Shown piece by piece: positions 1-9,008 of a stretch of DNA of 64,000 bases. The DNA comes from Staphylococcus epidermidis (GTDB lineage Bacteria; Bacillota; Bacilli; Staphylococcales; Staphylococcaceae). The stretch spans positions 2,356,001 through 2,420,000 of the forward strand of contig NZ_AP019721.1 in the NCBI RefSeq assembly GCF_006742205.1. The letters are read 5' to 3'. How positions within the stretch are numbered: position 1 is the first letter of the stretch; every line of letters begins with the position of its first letter. The notes below the pieces were generated by a model, which was not told the DNA's origin, made no database searches, and worked only from the letters and a program-made list of their open reading frames with translations. The position numbers and the translations under genes are program-made.

Positions 1-50
1 AAGTGGATATTACTCATTATGCCGCAGAGTCTGAAGGGCCTAAAGCATAA
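1..50 (+). CDS. C-terminal end of an unidentified gene
   Basis: An open frame runs in from the left edge (codons from base 3) and ends in TAA at 48-50. The last residues read VDITHYAAESEGPKA. A hairpin with a T-run follows at 80-121, which supports this being the end of a real gene. I do not recognise the family from 15 residues. Confidence 0.4.
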   Translation, partial: VDITHYAAESEGPKA

Positions 51-79
51 TTTTATTTCTAAATTATAAAAGCATTGCA

Positions 80-121
80 CCATAATGTTTGTGTCGTCGA
101 GCAGACATTATGGTTTTTTTT
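80..121 (+). terminator. Rho-independent terminator
   Basis: The arms CCATAATGT (80-88) and ACATTATGG (105-113) pair perfectly and are followed by eight T. It closes the gene entering from the left edge. Confidence 0.8.
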
Positions 122-177
122 ATCATTAAATAAAGCTAATTCGCTACGAATGAATAATATTAGGGAGAGGATATAAC

Positions 178-843
178 ATGGAATTTAAAGTGATAGAATC
201 AGCTAAAGATCCATTATTTAACGAGGCACTCAAATTATATGATGATAAATTGGATATTGGTTTAGATGAAGATAGTAAAATTTTTAAACGCTCACTTGAA
301 AATAATAAAACAGAAAATGATTACGCCTTTATCGTTGGAATTGAAAACCAGACTGTAGTTAGCTTAGCAACTGCACATTACGAAGCAACAACCAATTCTG
401 CATTTTTAATTTACTTAATCGCAAAAGAAAGCCCCAATCATGATGAAAGAATGTCCTTAACTTTAGAGGCAATAGAAAAACAATTAAACCTTTTATCACA
501 AGAAGTTCATAATAGAGATATTAATTTCATCATGTTAGAAGTTCCAAAAGAACCCTCGACTGCTAACATCGATGACAAGCTCAGAAATGCACTAGAACAT
601 CGTCGTCAATTCCTCTTTGAAAATCAATTTGAAAAGCAGGACGACATTGACTATATTCATCCAAACCAAAACCAAGAGGAAACGCCACAAAAAGTAGATT
701 TATTTATTAAAGCTAACATTGAATTAACAAAGGACATTTATGGTACAAGTGTCAAATCTAATTATATTCTTAAATATGTTTTTGCAAATGGCATTTCAAG
801 AGAAATTATTTACCCTCTCCTAAAAGAAATGAATTTAAGATAG
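178..843 (+). CDS. Hypothetical protein, possibly GNAT-like
   Basis: A 221-aa soluble protein with no signal peptide or membrane segment. The ATG at 178 follows a strong GGGAGAGG at 163-170, which fixes the start. Around residues 50-80 a beta-rich stretch (YAFIVGIENQTVVSLATAHYE) and a following LIYLIA segment resemble the central strands of a GNAT acetyltransferase fold, and helical segments follow. I see no clear acetyl-CoA loop of the Q/RxxGxG/A type, so the family call is inference only. The gene stands between the terminator at 80-121 and a serine-rich HTH protein on the same strand, 125 bp downstream. It could equally be a staphylococcal protein of unknown function. Confidence 0.65.
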   Translation: MEFKVIESAKDPLFNEALKLYDDKLDIGLDEDSKIFKRSLENNKTENDYAFIVGIENQTVVSLATAHYEATTNSAFLIYLIAKESPNHDERMSLTLEAIEKQLNLLSQEVHNRDINFIMLEVPKEPSTANIDDKLRNALEHRRQFLFENQFEKQDDIDYIHPNQNQEETPQKVDLFIKANIELTKDIYGTSVKSNYILKYVFANGISREIIYPLLKEMNLR

Positions 844-904
844 TCTGTCTAAAACACCTTGAAATCAATATTAATAAAAGGTAAACTATCATATGAGGTA
901 AGAC

Positions 905-934
905 TGACGTTTCACTGACCGAAGACAAACGTCA
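905..934 (+). repeat. Inverted repeat in the leader of the next gene
   Basis: TGACGTTT (905-912) and AAACGTCA (927-934) are perfect 8-bp inverted arms with a 14-bp loop. They end 34 bases before the start of the serine-rich HTH gene. There is no T-run, so this is either an operator or an RNA hairpin; which one is not decided by the sequence. Confidence 0.5.
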
Positions 935-968
935 CCATACATAATTAAAATATGAAGGGACTTTTTCA

Positions 969-1871
969 ATGTTAACTAAAGAATTTGCTCAACGTGTAGA
1001 ACTAAGTGAAAAGCAGGTCCGAAAAATTGTACAACATTTAGAGGAACGAGGCTATCACCTTAGTAAAACAGAATATCGTGGTCGTGAAGCCACAGACTTT
1101 AAAGAAGATGACATCGAATTATTTACAGATATCGCTAACAAAGTTAAACAAACAAATAGTTATGATTTAGCATTTGAAGAGCTTGAAAAGGAAAAAGACT
1201 TTTTACAAGTCATTGTTAAAGACGAGGATAGCCAATTACCAACTGATCAAAATGTAGCACAACTCGTTGAAGATTTACGTTCTGAAATTCAAAAAATGCG
1301 AGAAGAACGTCAAATGTTAGGGCAAATGATTAACCAAGTTCATCAGCAACAACAGGAACTCAAAGAATTACAGACTGATATTACAACAAAATTAGATTCG
1401 AATGCCCAATCTTTAAAATCAATCCAAAATTCTCAAGAGGCTATTCAGTCAGCACAAGAACAACAATCTAAAGACATCGCTAAAGCTAACGAATTAAAAG
1501 ATAGTGAATTACGCAGTCATTTTGATTCAATGTCAAATAGCGCTTCAATATCTCAGAGCAACGTCGCAAGTCAAAGCACTACAGCAAGTTTGAGCCAATC
1601 TGAATCAGCAAATGATTCAATGAGTTCATCTCTGTCCGAGTCTAACTCAATAACATCCGAAAGTAATACAAATAGCAAATCGGAAATTGAATCAAAAAGT
1701 ACGTCTACAAGCGAGTTCTTGTCAGAATCAGGAAGTGTATCTAACTCAGAAAAATCTGAGTCAATTTCTCATTCTCAATCAACATCAGCTACACCTTCTT
1801 CTCAATCGACTTACCAACAACAACCTAAAGAAGAGAAGAAAGGTTTCTTTGCACGTCTATTTAACTTATAA
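969..1871 (+). CDS. MerR/HTH-like protein with coiled coil, serine-rich tail and amphipathic C-terminus
   Basis: A 300-aa protein in four parts. Residues 1-55 form a winged-helix/MerR-like DNA-binding head (LTKEFAQRVELSEKQVRKIV). Residues about 85-180 are a Gln/Glu-rich coiled coil. Residues about 187-285 are a Ser/Asn/Thr-rich low-complexity segment like those of secreted staphylococcal proteins, but no signal peptide is present. The last residues, KKGFFARLFNL, form a short basic-aromatic tail like a membrane-targeting amphipathic helix or the DUF3967-type tails of plasmid and chromosome HTH proteins. The start has AAGGG nine bases upstream. A DNA-to-membrane tether is an attractive inference but unproven. 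A strong terminator follows at 1922-1969. Confidence 0.75.
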   Translation: MLTKEFAQRVELSEKQVRKIVQHLEERGYHLSKTEYRGREATDFKEDDIELFTDIANKVKQTNSYDLAFEELEKEKDFLQVIVKDEDSQLPTDQNVAQLVEDLRSEIQKMREERQMLGQMINQVHQQQQELKELQTDITTKLDSNAQSLKSIQNSQEAIQSAQEQQSKDIAKANELKDSELRSHFDSMSNSASISQSNVASQSTTASLSQSESANDSMSSSLSESNSITSESNTNSKSEIESKSTSTSEFLSESGSVSNSEKSESISHSQSTSATPSSQSTYQQQPKEEKKGFFARLFNL

Positions 1872-1921
1872 ATGATTTGTATTCATAGCTGACTCATGTT
1901 TATTCATAATATTAAATAAAA

Positions 1922-1969
1922 ACGCGTGCAATCATGTCTTCTTATAGCATGATTGCACGCGTCTTTTTT
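1922..1969 (+). terminator. Rho-independent terminator
   Basis: A perfect 15-bp stem (1922-1936 with 1948-1962), GC-rich at the base, is followed by six T. It ends the serine-rich HTH gene and insulates tcyP. Confidence 0.9.
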
Positions 1970-2179
1970 ATTAATATAAACCTCTTTACGTCCTCTTTGC
2001 TCACTTTTCTGATAAACATAAACTTCTCATTTTTCATTGTTCTAATAATCACCTTCACTCTATTCAACTTTAAATGAATCTGAAAACTATAAATCAACAA
2101 CTTGAATTTCTTCTTAACCCCCTTTATTCTTATTACATATGTCGGAATACTAAAAATTAAAAAGGAGCTATATATCGAT

Positions 2180-3568
2180 ATGGAAATACTTTTTACAGTA
2201 ATTAATGTCATCGTGTTACTTGTTTTCCTAATAATGTTAAATATTATGGCAAGAAAACACGTCTCATTCCCTAAACGTGTCTTTACCGCTTTAGCAATAG
2301 GTATCGTATTTGGCATTGTATTACACCTCATATATGGTGCAGAGTCTAAAACTCTCGAACAATCAACAGACTGGTTTAGTATTGTCGGAGATGGTTATGT
2401 TGCACTATTACAAATGATTGTCATGCCACTAATATTCATTTCAATTGTTGCCGCTTTTAGCAAAATACAAATTGGTGAAAAATTCGCTAAGATCGGTTCT
2501 TATATTTTTATGTTTTTAATTGGTACTGTAGCCATCGCAGCTATCGTTGGAATTTTTTACGCTTTAATCTTTGGTCTAGATGCATCGTCTATTGATTTAG
2601 GTAGTGCAGAACATTCACGTGGTACAGAAATTTCAAAACAAGCCAAAGATTTAACTGCAAACACTTTACCACAACAAATTCTCGAAGTATTCCCAAGCAA
2701 TCCATTTTTAGATTTCACAGGACAACGTACAACTTCGACAATTGCAGTTGTTATTTTTGCAACGTTTGTGGGCTTTGCTTATCTTAGAGTTGCAAGAAAA
2801 CAGCCAGAACATGGAAGCTTACTTAAACGTGGTATAGAAGCAATCTATTCTATCGTTATGGCTATCGTAACTTTTGTTTTACGATTAACGCCTTATGGCA
2901 TTTTAGCTATTATGGCTTCTACTCTTGCGACAAGTGATTTTTCTGCAATTTGGACGTTAGGTAAATTCTTAATTGCTTCATACGCAGCTCTAATCACAAT
3001 GTATATTATCCATTTAATTATACTGAGTGTCTTAGGTATCAATCCCGTTAAATACGTGAAAAAGACAATAGAAGTACTAATCTTTGCATTTACTTCACGT
3101 TCAAGTGCAGGTGCATTACCATTAAATGTTCAAACGCAAACAAAACGTTTAGGTGTACCTGAGGGAATTGCAAACTTCTCTGCAACTTTTGGTTTATCCA
3201 TAGGGCAAAATGGCTGTGCAGGAATCTATCCTGCTATGCTAGCAGTTATGGTGGCACCAGTAGCAAATGTAGAAATTGACTTCCAATTTGTTGTTACACT
3301 TATTACTGTTGTTATTATAAGTTCATTTGGCGTTGCAGGTGTAGGTGGCGGGGCAACATTCGCATCAATACTCGTATTATCTACACTTAATCTACCAGTT
3401 GCTCTCGCAGGGGTACTGATATCTATCGAACCTCTCATCGATATGGGTCGTACAGCACTTAACGTTAATGACTCAATGCTAGCTGGAACAGGTACCGCAC
3501 GCTTAACGAATCATTGGGACAAAAAAACATTTGACTCAAATGATTACGGCGATTTATCTGCAAATTAA
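2180..3568 (+). CDS. tcyP: L-cystine uptake protein TcyP, sodium:dicarboxylate symporter family
   Basis: A 462-aa polytopic membrane protein of the DAACS/SDF family, the length expected for TcyP, a symporter importing cystine as a sulfur source. About eight membrane helices precede the family hallmarks: the serine-rich reentrant loop FTSRSSAGALP near residue 310, GQNGCAG in helix 7 near residue 344, and the glycine-rich GVAGVGGGA of the second hairpin. The frame is open upstream to a TTG at 2102, but the ATG at 2180 is chosen because GGAG lies at 2164-2167 and MEILFTV begins a membrane helix as in relatives. The gene is single, convergent with nfrA, and shares a bidirectional terminator with it. 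Confidence 0.9.
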   Translation: MEILFTVINVIVLLVFLIMLNIMARKHVSFPKRVFTALAIGIVFGIVLHLIYGAESKTLEQSTDWFSIVGDGYVALLQMIVMPLIFISIVAAFSKIQIGEKFAKIGSYIFMFLIGTVAIAAIVGIFYALIFGLDASSIDLGSAEHSRGTEISKQAKDLTANTLPQQILEVFPSNPFLDFTGQRTTSTIAVVIFATFVGFAYLRVARKQPEHGSLLKRGIEAIYSIVMAIVTFVLRLTPYGILAIMASTLATSDFSAIWTLGKFLIASYAALITMYIIHLIILSVLGINPVKYVKKTIEVLIFAFTSRSSAGALPLNVQTQTKRLGVPEGIANFSATFGLSIGQNGCAGIYPAMLAVMVAPVANVEIDFQFVVTLITVVIISSFGVAGVGGGATFASILVLSTLNLPVALAGVLISIEPLIDMGRTALNVNDSMLAGTGTARLTNHWDKKTFDSNDYGDLSAN

Positions 3569-3657
3569 ATGTAAGAAAAGTGGTCATTGATCATTACGAC
3601 ATACAATTATAAAAAGAGCGGGGCAACATTCGTGTTGAAAATATCGCCCCACCCTAG

Positions 3658-3691
3658 CCTGAGACATGTATTTCTGTCTCAGGTTCTTTTT
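3658..3691. terminator. Bidirectional terminator between tcyP and nfrA
   Basis: CCTGAGACA (3658-3666) pairs with TGTCTCAGG (3675-3683) and a T-run follows on the plus strand. Just upstream, 3619-3652 holds a second structure in which GGGGC pairs with GCCCC and CAACA with TGTTG. The plus-strand T-run touches the nfrA stop codon. Confidence 0.8.
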
Positions 3692-4445
3692 ATCTTTGAA
3701 TAAATCCTGCTTTTTTCAATTCATCTAACATATCTAAACGTGTTTTACGTCCTAGAAATGTTTCTATTTGTTGTGACCAATTTTCTGTACGCACACCGTG
3801 AGTACGTTCTTTATAATATTCACTCACTACTTGGTCGTATGCTTCCAATTCTTTACGTTGTTGATGCTGATTCGCATCATACTGGTCTTTATGAAAAATA
3901 TGTTTAAATGGCAAGCGCGGTTTAGGTGACCCATTTTCTTCATCAGAAGGTTCACCTACTGCCATACCAAATAACGGAAACGTATAATCAGGTAAATTTA
4001 AAATTTCACGCACTCGCGCAACATCATTACGCAATGACCCTAAATAAACAATTCCATACCCCATATCTTCGGCAGCAACTGCCATGTTTTGCGCAACTAA
4101 TGCAACATCTATTGTACCTACTAATAGTCCTTCTGCAGAACCATATGATGTCTCCATATTTGACGCCGCAACTTCATCTACTAAATGATGACGATAATAA
4201 TCTAAAACAAATACAAATAAATAACCATTATCTAAAACATAAGGCTGACCTGACACTTCCTTTAAACGCGCTTTAATGCTTGGATCTTCAACACCAATAA
4301 TAGAATAAGTTTGAAGATAACTGGATGTAGAAGCACTCTGTCCCGCCTCTACTAATTTTTCTACCGTTTCAGAACCAAGTGGTTGATTCTTAAATTTTCT
4401 AACTGAATGATGTTGTTTCATCAACTCATAAACATAATCTGACAC
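3690..4445 (-). CDS. nfrA: NADPH-dependent FMN/nitro oxidoreductase NfrA
   Basis: A 251-aa flavoprotein of the nitroreductase family, which uses NADPH to reduce FMN, nitro compounds and disulfides and takes part in the oxidative and disulfide stress response. The N-terminal HHSVRKF (arginine contacting the FMN phosphate), the segment GQSASTSSYLQ near residue 40, and YLGSLRNDV with FPLFGMAVGEP in the second half are the family motifs. The open frame extends to an ATG at 4463, but the GTG at 4445 has AGGAG eight bases upstream and gives the expected MSDYVYELMKQHHS start. A SigB-like promoter lies upstream. The gene is convergent with tcyP and divergent from the hydratase gene. Confidence 0.92.
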   Translation of the reverse strand: MSDYVYELMKQHHSVRKFKNQPLGSETVEKLVEAGQSASTSSYLQTYSIIGVEDPSIKARLKEVSGQPYVLDNGYLFVFVLDYYRHHLVDEVAASNMETSYGSAEGLLVGTIDVALVAQNMAVAAEDMGYGIVYLGSLRNDVARVREILNLPDYTFPLFGMAVGEPSDEENGSPKPRLPFKHIFHKDQYDANQHQQRKELEAYDQVVSEYYKERTHGVRTENWSQQIETFLGRKTRLDMLDELKKAGFIQR

Positions 4446-4485
4446 TATACCCACTCCTATCAAAATTTACATTATTAATTATTTT

Positions 4486-4511
4486 ATACCCTAAATGAAG
4501 TATATTTAAAT
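4486..4511 (-). promoter_or_regulatory. SigB-like promoter of nfrA
   Basis: On the minus strand ATTTAA (4506-4511) is separated by exactly 14 bases from GGGTAT (4486-4491). The staphylococcal SigB consensus is GTTTAA-N12-15-GGGTAT, so only the first base differs. It lies 41 bases upstream of the nfrA GTG, a sensible distance. Confidence 0.6.
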
Positions 4512-4585
4512 CAATTTGCACACTTCACATTTAAAAGTTATCATAATAGTATAAATTTTCAGATAATTTAGGGGAGGGGTACAAT

Positions 4586-5365
4586 ATGACACTAACAAAT
4601 AAAGAAGTTGCTAAAGTTTTATTTAAAGCTTATAGATATAAAAAACCCATCGATTTCATTAGTGAGAACTATCAATTAAACGAAGAAGAAGCATATCATG
4701 TACAAGAAGAACTAATTGACCAATTAACTTTCAAAGACCGTTCGACTGTTACAGGGTATAAAGTTAGTATGACTAGCAAGGCAACGCAAGCAATTGCTAA
4801 CACTAACGAACCTGCATATGGAACACTCTTATCTAACCAAATTGTTAATGATGGTGCCTCAGTCTCTCTTTCAGAATTATTTTCACCATTACTAGAACCA
4901 GAAATTATCTTTATAGTGCAGGAAGACTTACCTTATGATGCTGATTTAGAAACAATTAGATATCATACCCGTATCGCGCCAGGCATTGAAATTCCAGATG
5001 CAAGATATAAAAATTGGTTTCCAAATTTTACTTTATCAGATTTAATATCAGATAATACCGCAACAGGACTTGTCGTAGTAGGTGACCCTGTAGACGGACT
5101 TGATAACGATGCATTTGCTAATGTACATTTAAATTTATATAAAGATGATAAATGCATTGCCACAGGAGAATCATCCAAAGTACTCGGAAATCCTTTAAAC
5201 GCTATTCATTGGCTAATTAAAAAACTACACACGCACGGTAAACAACTTAAAAAAGGAGATATCATTTCATCTGGAACTTTTATATCTCCACTAAAATTAG
5301 AATATGGCACGTACCGTGCTGAATATAGTGGTATCGGTAAGGTATCATTTTCGGTTAATAAATAA
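4586..5365 (+). CDS. 2-keto-4-pentenoate hydratase-like / fumarylacetoacetate hydrolase family protein
   Basis: A 259-aa cytoplasmic protein resembling the MhpD / 4-oxalocrotonate decarboxylase-hydratase branch of the FAH superfamily, which hydrates or decarboxylates 2-oxo acids using a divalent metal. The LEPEIIF motif near residue 105 supplies the paired metal-binding glutamates, and PGIEIPDARYKNW near 133 with SDNTATG near 155 match the family core. The ATG follows a near-perfect GGGGAGGGG. The gene is divergent from nfrA, and no other aromatic-degradation genes are nearby, so the true substrate is unknown. A hairpin-T-run at 5567-5606 may end it. Confidence 0.8.
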   Translation: MTLTNKEVAKVLFKAYRYKKPIDFISENYQLNEEEAYHVQEELIDQLTFKDRSTVTGYKVSMTSKATQAIANTNEPAYGTLLSNQIVNDGASVSLSELFSPLLEPEIIFIVQEDLPYDADLETIRYHTRIAPGIEIPDARYKNWFPNFTLSDLISDNTATGLVVVGDPVDGLDNDAFANVHLNLYKDDKCIATGESSKVLGNPLNAIHWLIKKLHTHGKQLKKGDIISSGTFISPLKLEYGTYRAEYSGIGKVSFSVNK

Positions 5366-5566
5366 AGTAAGTTTAATAGGGTTATTTTCACAGAAAGTCA
5401 TAACAACTTGTGGAATTAACTCTATCTGCTTTATACAGATGCTAAAAAGGGAAATCCATGTATGATACATGTTATTATATATATGAAGTAGTAATAAAAT
5501 TACACTTCATTATCAATAAAATAACCATAGTTGAGAATGACAACTGAATTTCAAAGTCATACACAT

Positions 5567-5606
5567 TTGAAAATTTCAGTTTCACATTGGATTTTCAACT
5601 TTTTTT
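5567..5606 (+). terminator. Likely terminator upstream of ahpC
   Basis: TTGAAAAT (5567-5574) pairs with ATTTTCAA (5591-5598) and is followed by a run of seven T after one C. It is 200 bases past the hydratase stop. Nothing else was recognised in 5366-5690. Confidence 0.6.
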
Positions 5607-5692
5607 ACTCGTTATTCTTTAATTAATGAGGGATTTAAAACGGCTTAATTATAGCTTTTTTATACTTTCATAGATTTTAAGAACTTCTAAAG

Positions 5693-5749
5693 TTGACTAT
5701 TCAATGCCAAGATGTAATAATACTAAACAAGAGATTAGAATTATTATAA
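5693..5749 (+). promoter_or_regulatory. ahpCF promoter with PerR operator
   Basis: TTGACT (5693-5698) and TAATAA/TAATAC around 5715-5723 form a SigA promoter. Just downstream, TTAGAATTATTATAA (5735-5749) matches the PerR box TTATAATTATTATAA at 14 of 15 bases. PerR is the peroxide-sensing Fur-family repressor of ahpC in staphylococci, and an operator placed around +10 fits simple repression. Confidence 0.85.
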
Positions 5750-5809
5750 ACAAACAATTATTTTTAAGTAATTCTAATTAACACTTAACTTTTCAGGAGG
5801 AATTTATCT

Positions 5810-6379
5810 ATGTCTTTAATTAACAAAGAAATTTTACCTTTCACAGCACAAGCTTATGATCCAAAAAAAGATGAGTTTAAAGAAGTTACTCAAGAAGATT
5901 TTAAAGGTTCTTGGAACGTTGTATGTTTCTATCCTGCTGACTTCTCATTCGTATGCCCTACTGAATTAGAAGATTTACAAAATCAATACGCTAAATTACA
6001 AGAATTAGGTGTTAACGTGTACTCAGTATCAACAGATACACACTTCGTACACAAAGCTTGGCATGACCATTCTGATGCAATCAGCAAACTAGAATACAGC
6101 ATGATTGGTGATCCTTCTCAAACAATCACTCGCAATTTCGATGTGTTGGATGAAGAAACTGGTCTAGCACAACGTGGTACTTTCATTATCGACCCTGATG
6201 GTGTGGTACAAGCAGCAGAAATCAATGCTGACGGAATCGGACGTGACGCAAGTACATTAGTTAACAAAATTAAAGCCGCTCAATATGTACGTCAACATCC
6301 AGGTGAAGTTTGCCCAGCTAAATGGGAAGAAGGTTCAGAATCATTACAACCTGGTTTAGACTTAGTAGGTAAAATCTAA
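5810..6379 (+). CDS. ahpC: Alkyl hydroperoxide reductase subunit C (peroxiredoxin)
   Basis: A 189-aa typical 2-Cys peroxiredoxin that reduces hydrogen peroxide, alkyl hydroperoxides and peroxynitrite. The peroxidatic Cys49 lies in FVCPTE and the resolving Cys168 in GEVCPAKW. Length and the W/F-rich N-terminal thioredoxin fold are standard. A perfect AGGAGG precedes the ATG. It is followed after 14 bases by ahpF, which regenerates it, and the ahpF ribosome site starts at the ahpC stop codon, so the pair is one operon. The PerR-type operator upstream indicates peroxide induction. Confidence 0.98.
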   Translation: MSLINKEILPFTAQAYDPKKDEFKEVTQEDFKGSWNVVCFYPADFSFVCPTELEDLQNQYAKLQELGVNVYSVSTDTHFVHKAWHDHSDAISKLEYSMIGDPSQTITRNFDVLDEETGLAQRGTFIIDPDGVVQAAEINADGIGRDASTLVNKIKAAQYVRQHPGEVCPAKWEEGSESLQPGLDLVGKI

Positions 6380-6393
6380 GGAGGCATTAAAAT

Positions 6394-7917
6394 ATGCTTA
6401 ATGCTGATTTAAAGCAACAATTACAACAATTACTTGAGCTTATGGAAGGCGACGTTGAATTCGTTGCCAGCCTAGGCTCTGATGATAAATCAAACGAACT
6501 CAAAGAATTATTAAATGAGATGGCTGAGATGTCAGCACACATAACAATAACTGAAAAATCTTTAAAACGTACACCAAGTTTTTCAGTTAATCGCCCTGGT
6601 GAAGAAACAGGTATTACCTTTGCTGGCATACCTTTAGGCCATGAATTCAACTCTTTAGTATTAGCTATACTACAAGTGAGTGGTCGCGCACCTAAAGAAA
6701 AGCAATCCATTATCGATCAAATTAAAGGGCTCGAAGGTCCATTTCATTTCGAAACCTTTGTAAGTCTTACTTGTCAAAAGTGTCCTGACGTCGTTCAAGC
6801 ATTAAACCTAATGAGTGTTATTAATCCTAACATTACTCATACTATGATTGATGGCGCTGTTTTCCGTGAAGAATCTGAAAACATTATGGCAGTTCCTGCC
6901 GTCTTCTTAGATGGTCAAGAATTTGGTAATGGACGCATGACAGTTCAAGATATTTTAACTAAATTAGGAAGCACGCAAGATGCCTCTGAATTCAACGATA
7001 AAGATCCTTATGACGTGTTAATCGTTGGTGGCGGACCTGCAAGTGGTAGTGCTGCAATTTATACAGCACGTAAAGGGCTACGTACAGGTATTGTCGCTGA
7101 TCGAATTGGTGGTCAAGTTAATGATACTGCTGGTATCGAGAACTTCATCACTGTTAAAGAAACGACAGGTTCAGAGTTCTCATCAAATCTTGCAGAACAT
7201 ATTGCACAATATGATATTGATACAATGACTGGTATTCGTGCTACAAATATCGAAAAAACAGATTCAGCTATTCGCGTAACTTTAGAAAATGATGCTGTTT
7301 TAGAAAGTAAAACTGTCATCATTTCCACAGGTGCAAGTTGGCGTAAACTAAACATCCCAGGCGAAGACCGTCTAATCAATAAAGGCGTGGCTTTCTGCCC
7401 TCACTGTGACGGACCTTTATTTGAAAATAAAGATGTTGCTGTCATCGGTGGTGGTAACTCTGGTGTAGAAGCAGCTATTGATTTAGCCGGCATCGTTAAA
7501 CACGTAACATTATTTGAATACGCTTCTGAATTAAAAGCTGATAGCGTATTACAAGAACGTTTACGTTCACTACCTAATGTTGATATTAAAACGAGTGCTA
7601 AAACAACAGAAGTAATTGGTGACGATTACGTTACAGGTATTAGCTATGAAGATATGACTACCGGAGAGTCACAAGTAGTTAATTTAGATGGAATTTTTGT
7701 ACAGATTGGATTAGTTCCTAATACATCTTGGTTGCAAAATGCTGTCGAATTAAATGAACGTGGCGAGGTTATGATTAATCGCGATAACGCAACAAACGTT
7801 CCTGGTATCTTTGCCGCTGGTGACGTTACCGATCAAAAAAATAAGCAAATTATTATTTCTATGGGTGCTGGTGCTAATGCCGCACTTAATGCATTCGATT
7901 ATATAATTAGAAATTAA
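6394..7917 (+). CDS. ahpF: Alkyl hydroperoxide reductase subunit F (disulfide reductase)
   Basis: A 507-aa NADH-dependent flavoprotein that passes electrons to AhpC. The N-terminal double-thioredoxin domain (1-195) carries the redox pair C127-Q-K-C130. The thioredoxin-reductase-like part has the FAD motif GGGPASGSAA near residue 211, the catalytic pair C335-P-H-C338, the NAD(P)H motif GGGNSGVEAA near 352 and the C-terminal FAD motif PGIFAAGDVTD near 470. The start follows TAAGGAGG overlapping the ahpC stop. A terminator with a 10-bp stem follows at 7955-7985. Confidence 0.97.
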   Translation: MLNADLKQQLQQLLELMEGDVEFVASLGSDDKSNELKELLNEMAEMSAHITITEKSLKRTPSFSVNRPGEETGITFAGIPLGHEFNSLVLAILQVSGRAPKEKQSIIDQIKGLEGPFHFETFVSLTCQKCPDVVQALNLMSVINPNITHTMIDGAVFREESENIMAVPAVFLDGQEFGNGRMTVQDILTKLGSTQDASEFNDKDPYDVLIVGGGPASGSAAIYTARKGLRTGIVADRIGGQVNDTAGIENFITVKETTGSEFSSNLAEHIAQYDIDTMTGIRATNIEKTDSAIRVTLENDAVLESKTVIISTGASWRKLNIPGEDRLINKGVAFCPHCDGPLFENKDVAVIGGGNSGVEAAIDLAGIVKHVTLFEYASELKADSVLQERLRSLPNVDIKTSAKTTEVIGDDYVTGISYEDMTTGESQVVNLDGIFVQIGLVPNTSWLQNAVELNERGEVMINRDNATNVPGIFAAGDVTDQKNKQIIISMGAGANAALNAFDYIIRN

Positions 7918-7954
7918 TTTTTAAAACGTTATTTATCATAAATATTTTAACTTC

Positions 7955-7985
7955 ACAGAGTTCCCATGTTGGAGCTCTGTTTTTT
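7955..7985 (+). terminator. Terminator of ahpCF
   Basis: A ten-base stem with one G-U pair (7955-7964 with 7971-7980) is followed by six T. Confidence 0.85.
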
Positions 7986-8165
7986 ATTATAAAAAACCTA
8001 TTGAAACAGGTATATCATTCATATAATCCGCCATAATTTAGTCATATCTAACAGTAAATGTAGTTCTAAAATATTCAAATATTTTTCGATAAATGATACT
8101 CTAATAGATGTATAAATTTAAAACACTGTTTAATGATAGAGACATAAAAGGAGTTACTCAATTCT

Positions 8166-8789
8166 ATGAAAAAGAGAGTCATTACATACTTGATACTAGC
8201 GTTGTCTTTAACACTTGCAGCATGCTCAAATACGAACGATAACAATAATCAAGAGCATCACAGCAACGCTCATGCACCTAAAAACGCTAAAACTTTAAAG
8301 GAAAAAGATATCTTTTCTTCAAACAAAAAGGGACAAAAAATTAGCGAAAAAGAGATGAAGCAAGCTTTAGAAAAATATTTACAAGCGAATAGCGATGTAC
8401 TTGATAATAAGTATGTCATGCAACATAAATTAGATAAACAAAGTGATAGTAATCCTAAAATCACAGAATCACAAGCTGATCGTCTTAGCAAGTTATCCAA
8501 TTTAGCAGTTAAGAACGATTTACATTTCAAAAAATTTATAAAAAACAATCACATCCCTGAAGAATATAAAGATCCAACAGATCGCATAATTAATTATTTT
8601 CACGCTTTAAATAGTACCATTTCAAATGTAGATGAAGACATTGAGAAATTAAACTACCAACCACAAAATTCAATTAACGTTGTTGATGTACCCACAAAAT
8701 ATTCAGGTGATGTAAATAAAAAGCAACAAGATAAAATTACTACTTTCCTTAAGAAAAAAGGAATAGACACAGAAGTATTTAATAAATAA
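8166..8789 (+). CDS. Hypothetical lipoprotein
   Basis: A 207-aa secreted protein with a lipoprotein signal peptide: KKR at the N-terminus, a hydrophobic core, then the lipobox LAAC with Cys20 as the lipidation site. The mature part begins with a His/Asn-rich linker (NTNDNNNQEHHSNAH) and continues as a charged, mostly helical domain with no enzyme motif that I recognise. AAAGGAG precedes the ATG by 12 bases. It is a single gene between the ahpF terminator and its own long terminator. The histidine-rich linker could bind metal, but that is only a guess. Confidence 0.8.
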   Translation: MKKRVITYLILALSLTLAACSNTNDNNNQEHHSNAHAPKNAKTLKEKDIFSSNKKGQKISEKEMKQALEKYLQANSDVLDNKYVMQHKLDKQSDSNPKITESQADRLSKLSNLAVKNDLHFKKFIKNNHIPEEYKDPTDRIINYFHALNSTISNVDEDIEKLNYQPQNSINVVDVPTKYSGDVNKKQQDKITTFLKKKGIDTEVFNK

Positions 8790-8825
8790 AACAAAATGTT
8801 TTTTCTATATCACATTATTTTACTT

Positions 8826-8870
8826 GCCCAAAAAAGATGTTGTACTAACATCTTTTTTGGGCTTGTTTTT
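8826..8870. terminator. Strong terminator
   Basis: A perfect 16-bp stem (8826-8841 with 8847-8862) with a 5-base loop contains internal A and T runs, so it can work in both directions. It ends the lipoprotein gene. Confidence 0.9.
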
Positions 8871-9008
8871 GATATTCGAGTTAATTTCATCATCCCATCT
8901 TTTTGAAACATGCCTTCGCTATTTTGACAATTCAATATATTTATTACACAATAAAATTAATATAGCATATATATTTTTTCTAAATAAAAAGAAATGAGGA
9001 AAATCATT

